DNA of 64,000 nt from Microbispora catharanthi (GTDB taxonomy: Bacteria; Actinomycetota; Actinomycetes; Streptosporangiales; Streptosporangiaceae), in contig NZ_VDMA02000032.1 in the NCBI RefSeq assembly GCF_006334915.2, positions 1-64,000 of the forward strand, given 5' to 3'. The first letter of the stretch is position 1. Every line of letters begins with the position of its first letter. Both the position numbers and the translations under genes were made by a program. The notes beneath the pieces are model-generated. The model had not been told where the DNA came from. It did not search any database and was given only the letters and a program-made list of their open reading frames with translations. Below are positions 25,241 to 33,767 of this stretch, in pieces.

Positions 25241-25987
25241 GTGAACCGCTTTCCCCGCGTCATGGCCGTGCGCCTGGGCTATGACCCCGCACAGGTCGAC
25301 GACTTCGTGCGCAGGATCGAGCGGACGCTCGGGCTCGGCCCGCTCGACGGGCCGCCGGTGACCGCCGACGAGATCAGGAACGCGAAGTTCGCCGTCAAGC
25401 TCGGGGGTTACAACGAGACGGCGGTGGACTTCGCGCTCGACGCGTTCATCGTGGCGGTCGAGGCGAGGGCGGGCCAGGACATCGCGACCGCCCCGGCAGC
25501 CCCGCGCACACCGGCCGTGTCGCGGCCGTCCGCCGCCGAAAGGCCCGCAGCCGAGTACGCCGCCGTCGAAGGGCCCGCCGTCAGGGCGCGCGCCGTCGAA
25601 GAGCCCGAGCCCGCCGCTCCGAAGCCCGCCGACCTGGCCGTGGCGGCTTCGTCCCCCCGTACGCGTGCCGAGGAGCGGGCGCGATCGGACACGGCCCCCG
25701 CGAAGGCCGCCGGCCCCGGGGAGTCCTGGCTGGAGACGCAGGCGGCCCGGGTGGAGCGTGTGGCCTTCCGTCCGGGGCGGCTCGGAATGGGCTACCGCGA
25801 GGAGGAGGTCGACGCGTTCCTCGACCGGATGGTGGCGACGCTGCGCGGGACGGCGGCCGAGCCGTTGACGGCCGAGCAGGTCAGGAAGGCCACGTTCGCC
25901 ACCGTCGTGTTCCGGCCCGGCTATGCGATCCACGAGGTGGACGGCTTCCTGGCCGAGATGGCGAGCGTGCTGGAGCGCTGCCCCTGA
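25241..25987 (+). CDS. DivIVA-motif repeat protein
   Basis: A 248-residue protein with three short DivIVA-type motifs: AVRLGYDPAQVDDFVRRIE (about 8-26), FRPGRLGMGYREEEVDAFLDRM (about 178-199) and FRPGYAIHEVDGFLAEM (about 226-242). In DivIVA/Wag31 the N-terminal FxxxxxGYxxxxVDxFL module binds membranes of negative curvature. Here the modules are not followed by the usual long coiled coil; an Ala/Pro/Glu linker joins them. A role at poles or septa is inferred only. GTG 25241 has GGGAGG six bases upstream. Confidence 0.75.
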   Translation: MNRFPRVMAVRLGYDPAQVDDFVRRIERTLGLGPLDGPPVTADEIRNAKFAVKLGGYNETAVDFALDAFIVAVEARAGQDIATAPAAPRTPAVSRPSAAERPAAEYAAVEGPAVRARAVEEPEPAAPKPADLAVAASSPRTRAEERARSDTAPAKAAGPGESWLETQAARVERVAFRPGRLGMGYREEEVDAFLDRMVATLRGTAAEPLTAEQVRKATFATVVFRPGYAIHEVDGFLAEMASVLERCP

Positions 25988-26047
25988 CGCGATCCACAAA
26001 GCTCGTAATTCGCACTTTTTGCGGAGCAATGCACCACGATAGAGATC

Positions 26048-27460
26048 ATGCTGCGCAGATCATCCCCCCTGGCGGCGTTCGTCGCCACCGGTCTCACCTT
26101 GATCGTCCCCCTGCCGGCCGTGCCGGCCCACGCGAGCACCGGCTCCGGCGCCTACGTCCCCGGCTCGGCCGGTCTCGGCGACCCGTACTTCCCCCAGGCG
26201 GGCAACGGCGGATACGACGTCGGCCACTACACGATCCGGCTGCGGTTCACGCCGAAGACCCGTCACCTCGGCGCCACGACGACGATCACGGCGACGGCGA
26301 CCGAGAACCTGTCCCGGTTCGACCTCGACTTCTCCGGGCCGAAGATCGGCAAGGTGGAGGTGAACGGCGAGCGGGCCTCGTACGCCAGGAAGGGGCAGGA
26401 GCTCGTCGTCACGCCCCGGCACGGGCTGCCGTCCGGGAAGACGTTCACCGTCGAGGTGTCCTACGCCGGGCGGCCAAAGGCGATCAAGGACAGGGCGCTC
26501 GGCGTCACCGGCTGGATCGACACCAAGGACGGCGCCGTCGTGCTGGCCGAGCCGGACGGCGCCCGTAGCTGGTTCCCGGTCAACGACAACCCGCGGGACA
26601 AGGCCACCTACACCTTCGAGATCAGCGCGCCCGAGGGGCTGACGGTCCTGGCCAACGGCGAGCCGAAGAACTCCGGCGTCGCCGGCCCGCGGGGCGGCTA
26701 CAGGACCTCCACGTGGGAGATGCGCCGGCCCATGGCGTCCTACCTCGCCATGGTCGCGATCGGGAAATTCAAGGTCACCCAGGGCGTCGTCGACGGCATG
26801 CCCAACATCACGGCGTACGATCCCTCCCTGGCCAAGGAGTTCAAGCACCTGCACGGCATCACCGCCAAGGCGATCACCTGGGAGTCGAAGATCCTCGGCG
26901 ACTACCCGTTCTCCTCCACGGGCGGCGTCGCGGACCGGCTCGGCGTCTACTACGCGCTGGAGACGCAGGGCAGACCGGTGTACGACGCGGGCATGGCGGA
27001 CGAGCCGACGATCGTGCACGAACTGGCCCACCAGTGGTTCGGCGACAGCGTCGGCCTGCGCAGCTGGAAGGACATCTGGCTGAACGAGGGCTTCGCGTCG
27101 TACGCCGAGTGGCTGTATCAGGAGCAGCACGGCGGTCCCTCCGCGGAGAACACCTTCGCCGAGCATTACAAGCACAAGGCCGGCAGCGCCTTCTGGAAGC
27201 TCAAGACCGGCGACCCGGGCCGCAACGGCATGTTCGACTGGAACGCGATCTACGTCCGCGGCGCCATGACCGTGCACGCGCTGCGCAGGAAGATCGGCGA
27301 CGAGACGTTCTTCACGCTGCTGCGCACGTGGACGAAGGAGAACCGGCACTCCACCGTCACCACCCAGGACCTCATCGCCCTGGCGGAACGGCTGTCCGGT
27401 CAGAACCTGGGCGACCTATTCGACGCGTGGCTGTACAAGGCGGCCAAGCCGAAGCTGTGA
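26048..27460 (+). CDS. Secreted M1-family zinc metallopeptidase
   Basis: A 470-residue exported aminopeptidase-like enzyme. A signal peptide (1-30, MLRRSSPLAAFVATGLTLIVPLPAVPAHAS) precedes the M1 N-terminal beta domain. The zinc site is His324-Glu-x-x-His328 with Glu347 in NEGFASYAEW. The usual substrate-binding GAMEN is replaced by LETQGRP, as in many secreted actinomycete members. It is shorter than PepN because the C-terminal helical domain is reduced. It converges on the kinase gene and is followed by a strong hairpin. Confidence 0.92.
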   Translation: MLRRSSPLAAFVATGLTLIVPLPAVPAHASTGSGAYVPGSAGLGDPYFPQAGNGGYDVGHYTIRLRFTPKTRHLGATTTITATATENLSRFDLDFSGPKIGKVEVNGERASYARKGQELVVTPRHGLPSGKTFTVEVSYAGRPKAIKDRALGVTGWIDTKDGAVVLAEPDGARSWFPVNDNPRDKATYTFEISAPEGLTVLANGEPKNSGVAGPRGGYRTSTWEMRRPMASYLAMVAIGKFKVTQGVVDGMPNITAYDPSLAKEFKHLHGITAKAITWESKILGDYPFSSTGGVADRLGVYYALETQGRPVYDAGMADEPTIVHELAHQWFGDSVGLRSWKDIWLNEGFASYAEWLYQEQHGGPSAENTFAEHYKHKAGSAFWKLKTGDPGRNGMFDWNAIYVRGAMTVHALRRKIGDETFFTLLRTWTKENRHSTVTTQDLIALAERLSGQNLGDLFDAWLYKAAKPKL

Positions 27461-27472
27461 CCGGCGCGAGTC

Positions 27473-27500
27473 GCGGGCGGCCGATGACACGGCCGCCCGC
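27473..27500. terminator. Bidirectional terminator between convergent genes
   Basis: A perfect 11-bp stem (GCGGGCGGCCG at 27473-27483, CGGCCGCCCGC at 27490-27500) with a 6-base loop ATGACA, 12 bases after the M1 stop. It has no T-tract, which is common for actinomycete terminators. Confidence 0.65.
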
Positions 27501-27623
27501 TCCTCGGCACGGCGCCGGGACAGCGCTGCCGGGAACTCCTTCCCGCGCGCCCGGCGCCCCCGCGGCGGCACCGCCGCACCGGTGCCGCCGCGCTGCATCG
27601 CCGCGCTGCATCGCCGCGACCTG

Positions 27624-29174
27624 TCAGCGGCCGTCCGACGTGGGAGCCGGTTCGAACCCCGCCGTCCGATACCGCTCGACCTCCGACCACGCGGCGGACA
27701 TCCCGGCCAGGCACCGGTCGAACACCTCCGCCTGCCGGACGTACGCCTCGCGGGCGGGGCCGGGGCGGACGCACAGGTCGTCGGTGTCGCTGACCGACCA
27801 CGGCACGTCGCTGTGCCCGAGCGCGGCGGGCAGCAGCGAGGCGACCCCGCGTGCGCCGAGTTCGCTGGTGAGCTGCCGGCGGACGGGACGGCCGAGCACG
27901 TCGGCGAAGATCTGCGCCCAGACCTCCGACCGCGCGCCGCCTCCGGCCAGCCGCCAGGGACGGTCGCCCACGTCGGCCCCGCTGGCCAGGACCCGGTCGA
28001 GCTGCACCCGGTGATACTGGGCGACCCCCTCGATGACCGCACGGGTGAGATGCCCGCGACGGTGTACGGCGGAGATGCCGAGGAAGGTCCCCGAGGCCGC
28101 CGGATGCTCGGGGGCGCCGTTGACGAACGGCAGGAACAGCAGCCCGTCCGCGCCCGGCGCCACCGTCGCGGCCTCGGCCAGCAGGTCCGCGGCGGGGACG
28201 CCGGCGCTCGCCCGGTGCGGCACCGACGCGGTGCTCAGCCAGTCGAGATTGGCGGCCGACGTGGGGGCGACCTCCATGGCGAGCATCGTCCCCGCGTCGG
28301 GCATCAGCGCGCTGAGCGTGACCTCGGGGGCGGGGGTGGCGGCGGGGACGACGACCCCGTTGATGGCCCAGGTGCCCACGATGATCGTCACGTCGCCCGG
28401 CGCCCGGCCGCCCGCGCCCAGGGTGGCGGCTACGCAGTCCATGCAGCCCGCGATCACGGGCAGCCCCTCCGGCAGCCCGGTCAGCTCCGCGACTCGCGCG
28501 CTGAGCCCGGCCACGACCTGCCCGGACTCCCGCAGCGGCGGGAAGCGGTCGAGGTCGCCGGCCGGAAGCCCCACCAGTTCGAGCGCCGTGGGGCTGTACT
28601 CGCGGGTGTCCAGCGCCACCATGCCAAACGCGCTCGCGTCGCTGTAGTCGGCGCTGGGCACACCGGTGAGCTGCGAGGTCACCCAGTCCTTGCACGACAG
28701 CGCCCACCGGGTCGCGGCGTACGCCTCGGGCTCGGCGTCGTGCATCCAGCGCAGGAGCACGGACGGCTGGGCCGCCCAGGGGATGGAGCCGGTCTCGGCG
28801 GCCAGGCGGCGGGCGGCCTCCGGCTCGATCGCGTCCACGATGTGCTGGGCCCGGCTGTCCGACGACGCGATGGCGGGCCCGACCGGCCGCAGCGACGCGT
28901 CGACGGGGTAGAGCCCGTTGCCGTGGGCGGCCACGCCGATGCCGGCCGGCGCGTACCCGTCGGCGGCGAGCTTGCCCGCGAGGTCGCCGAGCAGCGACAC
29001 GACGGTGTCGGCAAGCCCGGTCATGTCGACGTCGTGCCGGTGGGCGGTCACGCTGGTCCGCGGGGTGCGGGCGTGCACCACCCCCACCTCGCGCCCCTCG
29101 GCGTCGAACGCCGCGGCCTTCGACGCGGTCAGGCCGACGTCGACCCCGATGTAACACGTGGCCAGGTTCGTCAT
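27624..29174 (-). CDS. FGGY-family carbohydrate kinase (polyol or AI-2 type)
   Basis: A 516-residue FGGY kinase that phosphorylates a sugar, polyol or similar small molecule with ATP. It has an N-terminal phosphate motif YIGVDVGLTASKAAAFD, a catalytic region GMVALDTREYSP and the C-terminal ATPase motifs VGTWAIN and AGGGARSEVWAQIFADVLGRPV. Sequence style is closer to erythritol/xylulose-type kinases than to GlpK, and LsrK is also FGGY. As the last gene of the operon it overlaps the dehydrogenase by four bases. A kinase plus a GlpD-like oxidase suggests a polyol-phosphate route; the substrate is not proven. Confidence 0.85.
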   Translation of the reverse strand: MTNLATCYIGVDVGLTASKAAAFDAEGREVGVVHARTPRTSVTAHRHDVDMTGLADTVVSLLGDLAGKLAADGYAPAGIGVAAHGNGLYPVDASLRPVGPAIASSDSRAQHIVDAIEPEAARRLAAETGSIPWAAQPSVLLRWMHDAEPEAYAATRWALSCKDWVTSQLTGVPSADYSDASAFGMVALDTREYSPTALELVGLPAGDLDRFPPLRESGQVVAGLSARVAELTGLPEGLPVIAGCMDCVAATLGAGGRAPGDVTIIVGTWAINGVVVPAATPAPEVTLSALMPDAGTMLAMEVAPTSAANLDWLSTASVPHRASAGVPAADLLAEAATVAPGADGLLFLPFVNGAPEHPAASGTFLGISAVHRRGHLTRAVIEGVAQYHRVQLDRVLASGADVGDRPWRLAGGGARSEVWAQIFADVLGRPVRRQLTSELGARGVASLLPAALGHSDVPWSVSDTDDLCVRPGPAREAYVRQAEVFDRCLAGMSAAWSEVERYRTAGFEPAPTSDGR

Positions 29175-30847
29175 GCTGTCCTCCCGTCGCTGCCCCTGCG
29201 TCCGCCCGCGCCCCCGCCCGCCGCCACGGCCAGCGCCCGGGGACGGTGGCGCCGCAGTTCGCTCTCGTAGGCGGCGACCTCGGCGCGGGCCCGCGCCTCG
29301 TCCCAGCCGAGGTGTCGTACGGCGACGTCCGCGCAGGTCGCGGCGCTGGAAAGGCCCATGTCGCCGTTGAGCCCGACAAGGATACGCCGCAGCATGACGT
29401 CGGCCAGCGTGACCGCCCCCTCCTCGCGTACGGCCATGACGACCTCGGCGGCCAGGGCTCCGGTCTCCTTGTCGACCACCTCGGCGAGCGAGGGGTCCTC
29501 CGCGGCGAGGTCGAGCACCCGGCGGGCGCGCACGCCGTACAGCTGCAGCAGCCGGCGGGAGGACGCGGCGTCCAGCGGCGACTCACGCAGGAAGTCGCGC
29601 ACGAACTCCGGCCAGTCCGAGGTGTCCGCGCCGGGGAACGGCCGGGTCCGGGTGACGCACGGGCGGGGCCGCTTGCCGAGCACGCGCAGCGCCTCGTCGG
29701 TCACGTCCTCCGCGAGCGCCCGGTGGGTCGTGAGCTTGCCGCCGATGACCGTCAGCAGGCCCCGGCAGGCGGGCGCGTGGTTGAGCACGGTGTGGCCACG
29801 GCTGATCTTGGCGTTGTCCGACACCCCGGTCGTGTACGGCAGGGGCCGGATCCCGGCGACGCTCCACAGCACGTCGGCGGGCGTGAGGTCCGCTTGGGGG
29901 AAGATCCGGTTGGTCTCGGCGAGCAGGTAGTCGATCTCGGCGTCGCTGGCGACGACCTCGTCCAGGTCGCCCTCGTAGGTGAGGTCGGTGCTGCCGAGCA
30001 CGTAGCGGCCCTGCCAGGGGAAGACGAAGATGGGCCGGCCGTCGGCCGCCGCCTCGAAGAAGATGCAGGTGTCGGGGGCTCCGGGGAACGGGTCGAGGAC
30101 GATGTGGCTGCCCTTGGTGCCGCCGTTGAGCCGCCGGCTCTCGACCTGGCCGTCGAGGATCCGGTCGATCCACGGCCCCGCGGCGTTGACGGTGACGGCC
30201 GCCCGGATCTCGCCACGTGCCCCGGTCCGCACGTCCTCGGTGCGCAGGCCGGCCACCCGGTCGCCCTCGACGATCAGGCCGGTGACGGAGGTGTAGGTGA
30301 GGACCCGCGCGCCCAGGTGACGGGCGTCGAGGAACAGTTCGACGCAGAGCCGCTCGGCCCACGGCACCTGCGCGTCGTGGAACAGCGCCGCCCCGCGCAG
30401 GCCCTCGCGCGACAGCGTGGGCCACCGGCGGGCCACCGAGCGGACCGGCACGCCCCGGCTGAGTCCGCGTCCCCTGCCCAGAGCCATCGTGTCGAACGCC
30501 AGCAGGCCGAGCCGGATCAGCGCTCCCGGCCGGGTGTTCCCCTCATAGAAGGGGATCAGCATCGGGTAGTCGCGGATGAGGTGGGGAGCGGTGCGGAACA
30601 GCAGGTGCCGCTCCCGGATGGATTCGTGCACGAGCGTGAAGTCGTAGCGCTCGAGATACTTGAGGCCGCCGTGGATCAGCCGGCTGGAGGTGCTCGACGT
30701 GCCCGAGCCCACGTCGGCGCGGTCGACGACGACGACGCGCAGGCCGCGGGCGGCGGCGTCCCGGGCGACGGCGAGCCCGTTGATACCGGCTCCGATGACG
30801 GCGAGATCGACGACGTCGTTCTCACCGAAGGGGACGTGTTGCGACAT
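29171..30847 (-). CDS. GlpD-like FAD-dependent polyol-phosphate dehydrogenase
   Basis: A 558-residue FAD enzyme of the glycerol-3-phosphate dehydrogenase family, which oxidises a phosphorylated polyol to a ketose phosphate and passes electrons to quinone. The dinucleotide motif GAGINGLAVARDA starts at residue 19. It is followed by the family box SGTSSTSSRLIHGGLKYLE, then VNAAGPWIDRIL, GTKGSHIVLDPFPG and VIGGKLTTHR, plus the C-terminal helical domain. EryB (erythritol-1-phosphate dehydrogenase) belongs to this family. The partners here, a kinase and an LsrF-like aldolase, make a substrate other than plain glycerol-3-phosphate likely. The C terminus has a Gly/Arg-rich tail. Confidence 0.87.
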   Translation of the reverse strand: MSQHVPFGENDVVDLAVIGAGINGLAVARDAAARGLRVVVVDRADVGSGTSSTSSRLIHGGLKYLERYDFTLVHESIRERHLLFRTAPHLIRDYPMLIPFYEGNTRPGALIRLGLLAFDTMALGRGRGLSRGVPVRSVARRWPTLSREGLRGAALFHDAQVPWAERLCVELFLDARHLGARVLTYTSVTGLIVEGDRVAGLRTEDVRTGARGEIRAAVTVNAAGPWIDRILDGQVESRRLNGGTKGSHIVLDPFPGAPDTCIFFEAAADGRPIFVFPWQGRYVLGSTDLTYEGDLDEVVASDAEIDYLLAETNRIFPQADLTPADVLWSVAGIRPLPYTTGVSDNAKISRGHTVLNHAPACRGLLTVIGGKLTTHRALAEDVTDEALRVLGKRPRPCVTRTRPFPGADTSDWPEFVRDFLRESPLDAASSRRLLQLYGVRARRVLDLAAEDPSLAEVVDKETGALAAEVVMAVREEGAVTLADVMLRRILVGLNGDMGLSSAATCADVAVRHLGWDEARARAEVAAYESELRRHRPRALAVAAGGGAGGRRGSDGRTA

Positions 30848-30911
30848 GGGTGGCTCCCGGAGGGTGACGGGCGCGGGTCCGCAGGCGGACCCGCGCCGGA
30901 GAAGGATCGGC

Positions 30912-31799
30912 CTAGGCTGCGGAGCCGCCCGCCTTCTCCTTGTAGATCTCGTACGCCTCCTCGGGCTTGAGCCCGTCGTGCACGACCGCGCGGACCGCGG
31001 CGAGCATGCCGGCGGGGCTGTCGCTCTGGAAGATGTTGCGGCCCATGTCGACGCCGGCGGCGCCCTCCTGGATCGACCGGTAGGCCATCGTCAGGGCGTC
31101 GATCTCGGGCAGCTTCTTGCCGCCCGCGACGATGATCGGCACCGGGCAGCTCGCGGTGACGGTCTCGAAGCCCTCATCGACGTAGTACGTCTTGACGATG
31201 TGGGCGCCCATCTCGGCGCTGATCCGGGTGGCGAGGCGGAAGTAGCGGGCGTCGCGGACCATGTCCTTGCCGACGGCGGTGACGCCGAGCACGGCGACGC
31301 CGTGCCGCTGGCCGGCGTCCACGAGGGCGGCCAGGTTGGCGACCGACCGCGACTCGTGCTCGCCGCCGACGAACACCTGGATGGCCACGGCCGCGGCGTT
31401 GAGGCGCAGCGCGTCCTCCATGTCGAGCGCGATGTGCTCGTCGGACAACTCGCGCAGGATGCTCGGGCCGCCGCTGGCGCGCAGCACGATGCCGGCGCCG
31501 GCGGTCGCGGGGATGCTGGTGCGCAGCGCGCCGCGGGTCATCATGATCGCGTCGGCGTCCGGGACGAGCGGGGCGATCCGGGTGTCGAGGCGCTCCAGGC
31601 CGGCCATCGGGCCGACGAAGTAGCCGTGGTCGAACGCCAGCATGACCGTGCGCCCGGTGTCCGGCCGGAAGATGCGCGACAGGCGGTTGCGCAGGCCCCA
31701 GTCCTGCCCGTGCGCGCCCTTGACGTGGAAGCCGCTCGCCGCGGGCCCGGCGGACGTCCCGAAGTCGCGGGCGTCGAGCAGGCCGTCGGTGTCAGCCAT
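30912..31799 (-). CDS. lsrF: LsrF-like class I aldolase/thiolase
   Basis: A 295-residue DeoC/FbaB-type TIM barrel closely resembling LsrF, which transfers the acetyl group of phospho-HPD to CoA and leaves DHAP. Shared strings include TGRTVMLAFDHGYF, ALRTSIP, MEDALRLNAAAVAIQV, VTASCPVPI and GVDMGRNIFQS. The active-site lysine is at residue 203 (VKTYYVDEGF), the same number I recall for E. coli LsrF. The gene lies between the ABC importer and the dehydrogenase and overlaps the second permease by 8 bases. It could instead cleave a ketose-1-phosphate to DHAP and an aldehyde. Confidence 0.88.
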   Translation of the reverse strand: MADTDGLLDARDFGTSAGPAASGFHVKGAHGQDWGLRNRLSRIFRPDTGRTVMLAFDHGYFVGPMAGLERLDTRIAPLVPDADAIMMTRGALRTSIPATAGAGIVLRASGGPSILRELSDEHIALDMEDALRLNAAAVAIQVFVGGEHESRSVANLAALVDAGQRHGVAVLGVTAVGKDMVRDARYFRLATRISAEMGAHIVKTYYVDEGFETVTASCPVPIIVAGGKKLPEIDALTMAYRSIQEGAAGVDMGRNIFQSDSPAGMLAAVRAVVHDGLKPEEAYEIYKEKAGGSAA

Positions 31800-32811
31800 C
31801 AGTGTCGTCTCCTGTGCTAGTGGTGGTGGCGGTCGCGGTGCGCGATCGCCGTCTGAACAAAGAGGCCATGCCGCTGGTACGGTCGCCCCCGCCGGCGAGG
31901 AAGAGGACGAAGAGCACCAGGCCGCCCTTGAGCAGGTTCTGCGCCGCGGTGCTCCAGCCGACGAGGTTGACCAGTCCGTCGAGCAGGATGAAGAAGAGAG
32001 CCGCGCCCCACACGCCCACCGGGACGGCCCGGCCGCCGGAGATGAGGGTGCCGCCGATGACCACGACGGCCACGGAGTCGAGCAGGTAGCGGGTGCCGAG
32101 ATCGGCCGAGGGCGCGATGTAGGCGGCGAGCAGCGCGCCGGTCAGCCCGGCCAGCGCCCCGCTCAGCAGGTAGGTCGACCCGATGATCCGGGCGACCGGG
32201 ATGCCGGCCCGCTCGGCGGCCCGGCGGCTCTGGCCCACCGCGATCAGCGACCGGCCGTAGACCGTACGGCGCAGCAGCGCGACGACGAGCACGGTCAGCA
32301 CCGCGATCGCCAGCGCGAGGAGCGGGACGCCGGCCGGGCGCAGGTTGAGCGCCGAGCGCAGGCCGGGGTCGGGCACCGCGGTGAAGCCGTTGGCCATCGA
32401 CAGCGTGATCGACGAGGCGACGAGCCCCGCGGCCAGCGTGGCGATGATCGGGGGGACGGACAGGCCGAGGATGGCCACGGCGCTGACCGCCGCGACGAGG
32501 ACGCCGACGCCGATCCCCGCGAGGATCCCCACGGCCGCGGAGCCTGTCGCGGAGGCCGCCGCCACCGAGACGAACCCGGCGAGCGAGATGACCGACCCCA
32601 CCGACACGTCGATGTTGCCGGGGCCCGCGCTGATGACCAGCATCTGCCCGAGCCCGACGATGACGAGGTACGGCGCGAGCGACAGGGCGAGGGAGACGGT
32701 CTGCCCGCCGCCCTGGCCCGAGATGGCCAGGATCACCAGCCACACGAGCGCGGCGGCGGCGAAGCCCCAAATCCAGGGGCCGTTCCATTGGCGAGTCACG
32801 CGGATGTTCAT
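31792..32811 (-). CDS. Ribose/AI-2-type ABC importer permease (second)
   Basis: A 339-residue membrane protein of the RbsC/LsrC-LsrD family with about ten hydrophobic segments. It carries the family loop VISLAGFVSVAAA with the preceding GPGNIDVSVGS, and GRSLIAVGQSRRAAERAGIPVARI. The ATG at 32811 overlaps the first permease stop by four bases (ATGA). The two permeases are not identical and probably form a heterodimer with the SBP and ATPase of this operon. Confidence 0.92.
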   Translation of the reverse strand: MNIRVTRQWNGPWIWGFAAAALVWLVILAISGQGGGQTVSLALSLAPYLVIVGLGQMLVISAGPGNIDVSVGSVISLAGFVSVAAASATGSAAVGILAGIGVGVLVAAVSAVAILGLSVPPIIATLAAGLVASSITLSMANGFTAVPDPGLRSALNLRPAGVPLLALAIAVLTVLVVALLRRTVYGRSLIAVGQSRRAAERAGIPVARIIGSTYLLSGALAGLTGALLAAYIAPSADLGTRYLLDSVAVVVIGGTLISGGRAVPVGVWGAALFFILLDGLVNLVGWSTAAQNLLKGGLVLFVLFLAGGGDRTSGMASLFRRRSRTATATTTSTGDDTDG

Positions 32812-33767
32812 CGCAGCACCTTCCCCACGACGACGCGGCCGGCGAGCACGGCCAGGACGATCACGCCTTGCACGGCCGACTGCATGTCGGACCGCACGTC
32901 GAGCAGGCTGAGAACCACGCTGACCAGCCCCAGCGTCACCCCGCCGATCGCGGCGCCCCACGGCACGGCGTTGCCGCCGGAGAAGGAGCCGCCGCCGAGG
33001 ATCACCGCGGCCACGGTCATGAGCGTGTAGCTGGAGGCCGACGACACGTCTCCGCCGCCGGTCTGGGAGGCCAGGACGAGACCGGACAGCACGCCGAGCG
33101 CGCCCGCCGTCGCGTAGGCGATGACGCGTGAGGTGAGCGGCCGCAGGCCGGCCCGCCGCAGCGCGACCGGGTTGCTGCCCAGACCGCGCATCCGCACGCC
33201 TGCGGCGCTGCGCGCGCTGAGCAGGTAGACCACCAGCGCGACGACCAGGATCGGCAGCAGCGGCGCCGGGAAGCCCGCGGGCTGCCACGCGCCGAACGAC
33301 GCCAGCCACCCGGGGGTCGTGCCGCCCGGCGTCGGCAGCAGGAACAGGCCGAGCCCGAGCCAGACGAACGAGGCGCCGAGGGTCGCGATCAGCGCGGGCA
33401 CCTCGCGCAGGTGGATGAGCAGGCCGAGCACGGCGTAAGCCGCGACCAGCCCGAGCAGGACGAGCACGCCGACGAGGGGGGACGACACCAGCAGGGTGGC
33501 GGAGACCACCGTGACCAGGCCGACGAAGTTGCCGATCCCGAGGTCGATGTCGCCGACGGCCATGAGCGTCATCTGCGCCTGCGCGGCGATCACCAGCGGC
33601 ACGGTCGCGGACAGGACCAGCGTGAGGCCCTCCACGGTCAGCACGCCCGGCTGGAGCGACGAGCAGACGCAGAGCATCGCGATCAGGGCGACGGCGCTGA
33701 CCGCGGCCGGGGCCGAGCGGCGCATCCGCGCGCGGTCGGGCAGCGCCGGGGCGAGAAGCTGGGCCAT
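32808..33767 (-). CDS. Ribose/AI-2-type ABC importer permease (first)
   Basis: A 319-residue RbsC/LsrC-like permease. The start ATG at 33767 overlaps the ATPase stop (TGATG). Motifs of the family are MAVGDIDLGIGNFVGL, LREVPALIATLGASF, GLGSNPVALRRAGL and the late loop LGGGSFSGGNAVPWGAAIGG. Longer reading frames upstream of 33767 lie within the ATPase gene and are not real. Confidence 0.92.
   Translation of the reverse strand: MAQLLAPALPDRARMRRSAPAAVSAVALIAMLCVCSSLQPGVLTVEGLTLVLSATVPLVIAAQAQMTLMAVGDIDLGIGNFVGLVTVVSATLLVSSPLVGVLVLLGLVAAYAVLGLLIHLREVPALIATLGASFVWLGLGLFLLPTPGGTTPGWLASFGAWQPAGFPAPLLPILVVALVVYLLSARSAAGVRMRGLGSNPVALRRAGLRPLTSRVIAYATAGALGVLSGLVLASQTGGGDVSSASSYTLMTVAAVILGGGSFSGGNAVPWGAAIGGVTLGLVSVVLSLLDVRSDMQSAVQGVIVLAVLAGRVVVGKVLR

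Noticed and set aside
27624..29174. Kinase considered as glycerol kinase GlpK, with the dehydrogenase as ordinary GlpD
   Set aside because: The N-terminal motif and overall style differ from GlpK, no GlpF channel is present, and the LsrF-like gene plus an ABC importer do not fit a glycerol operon. A minor chance remains.
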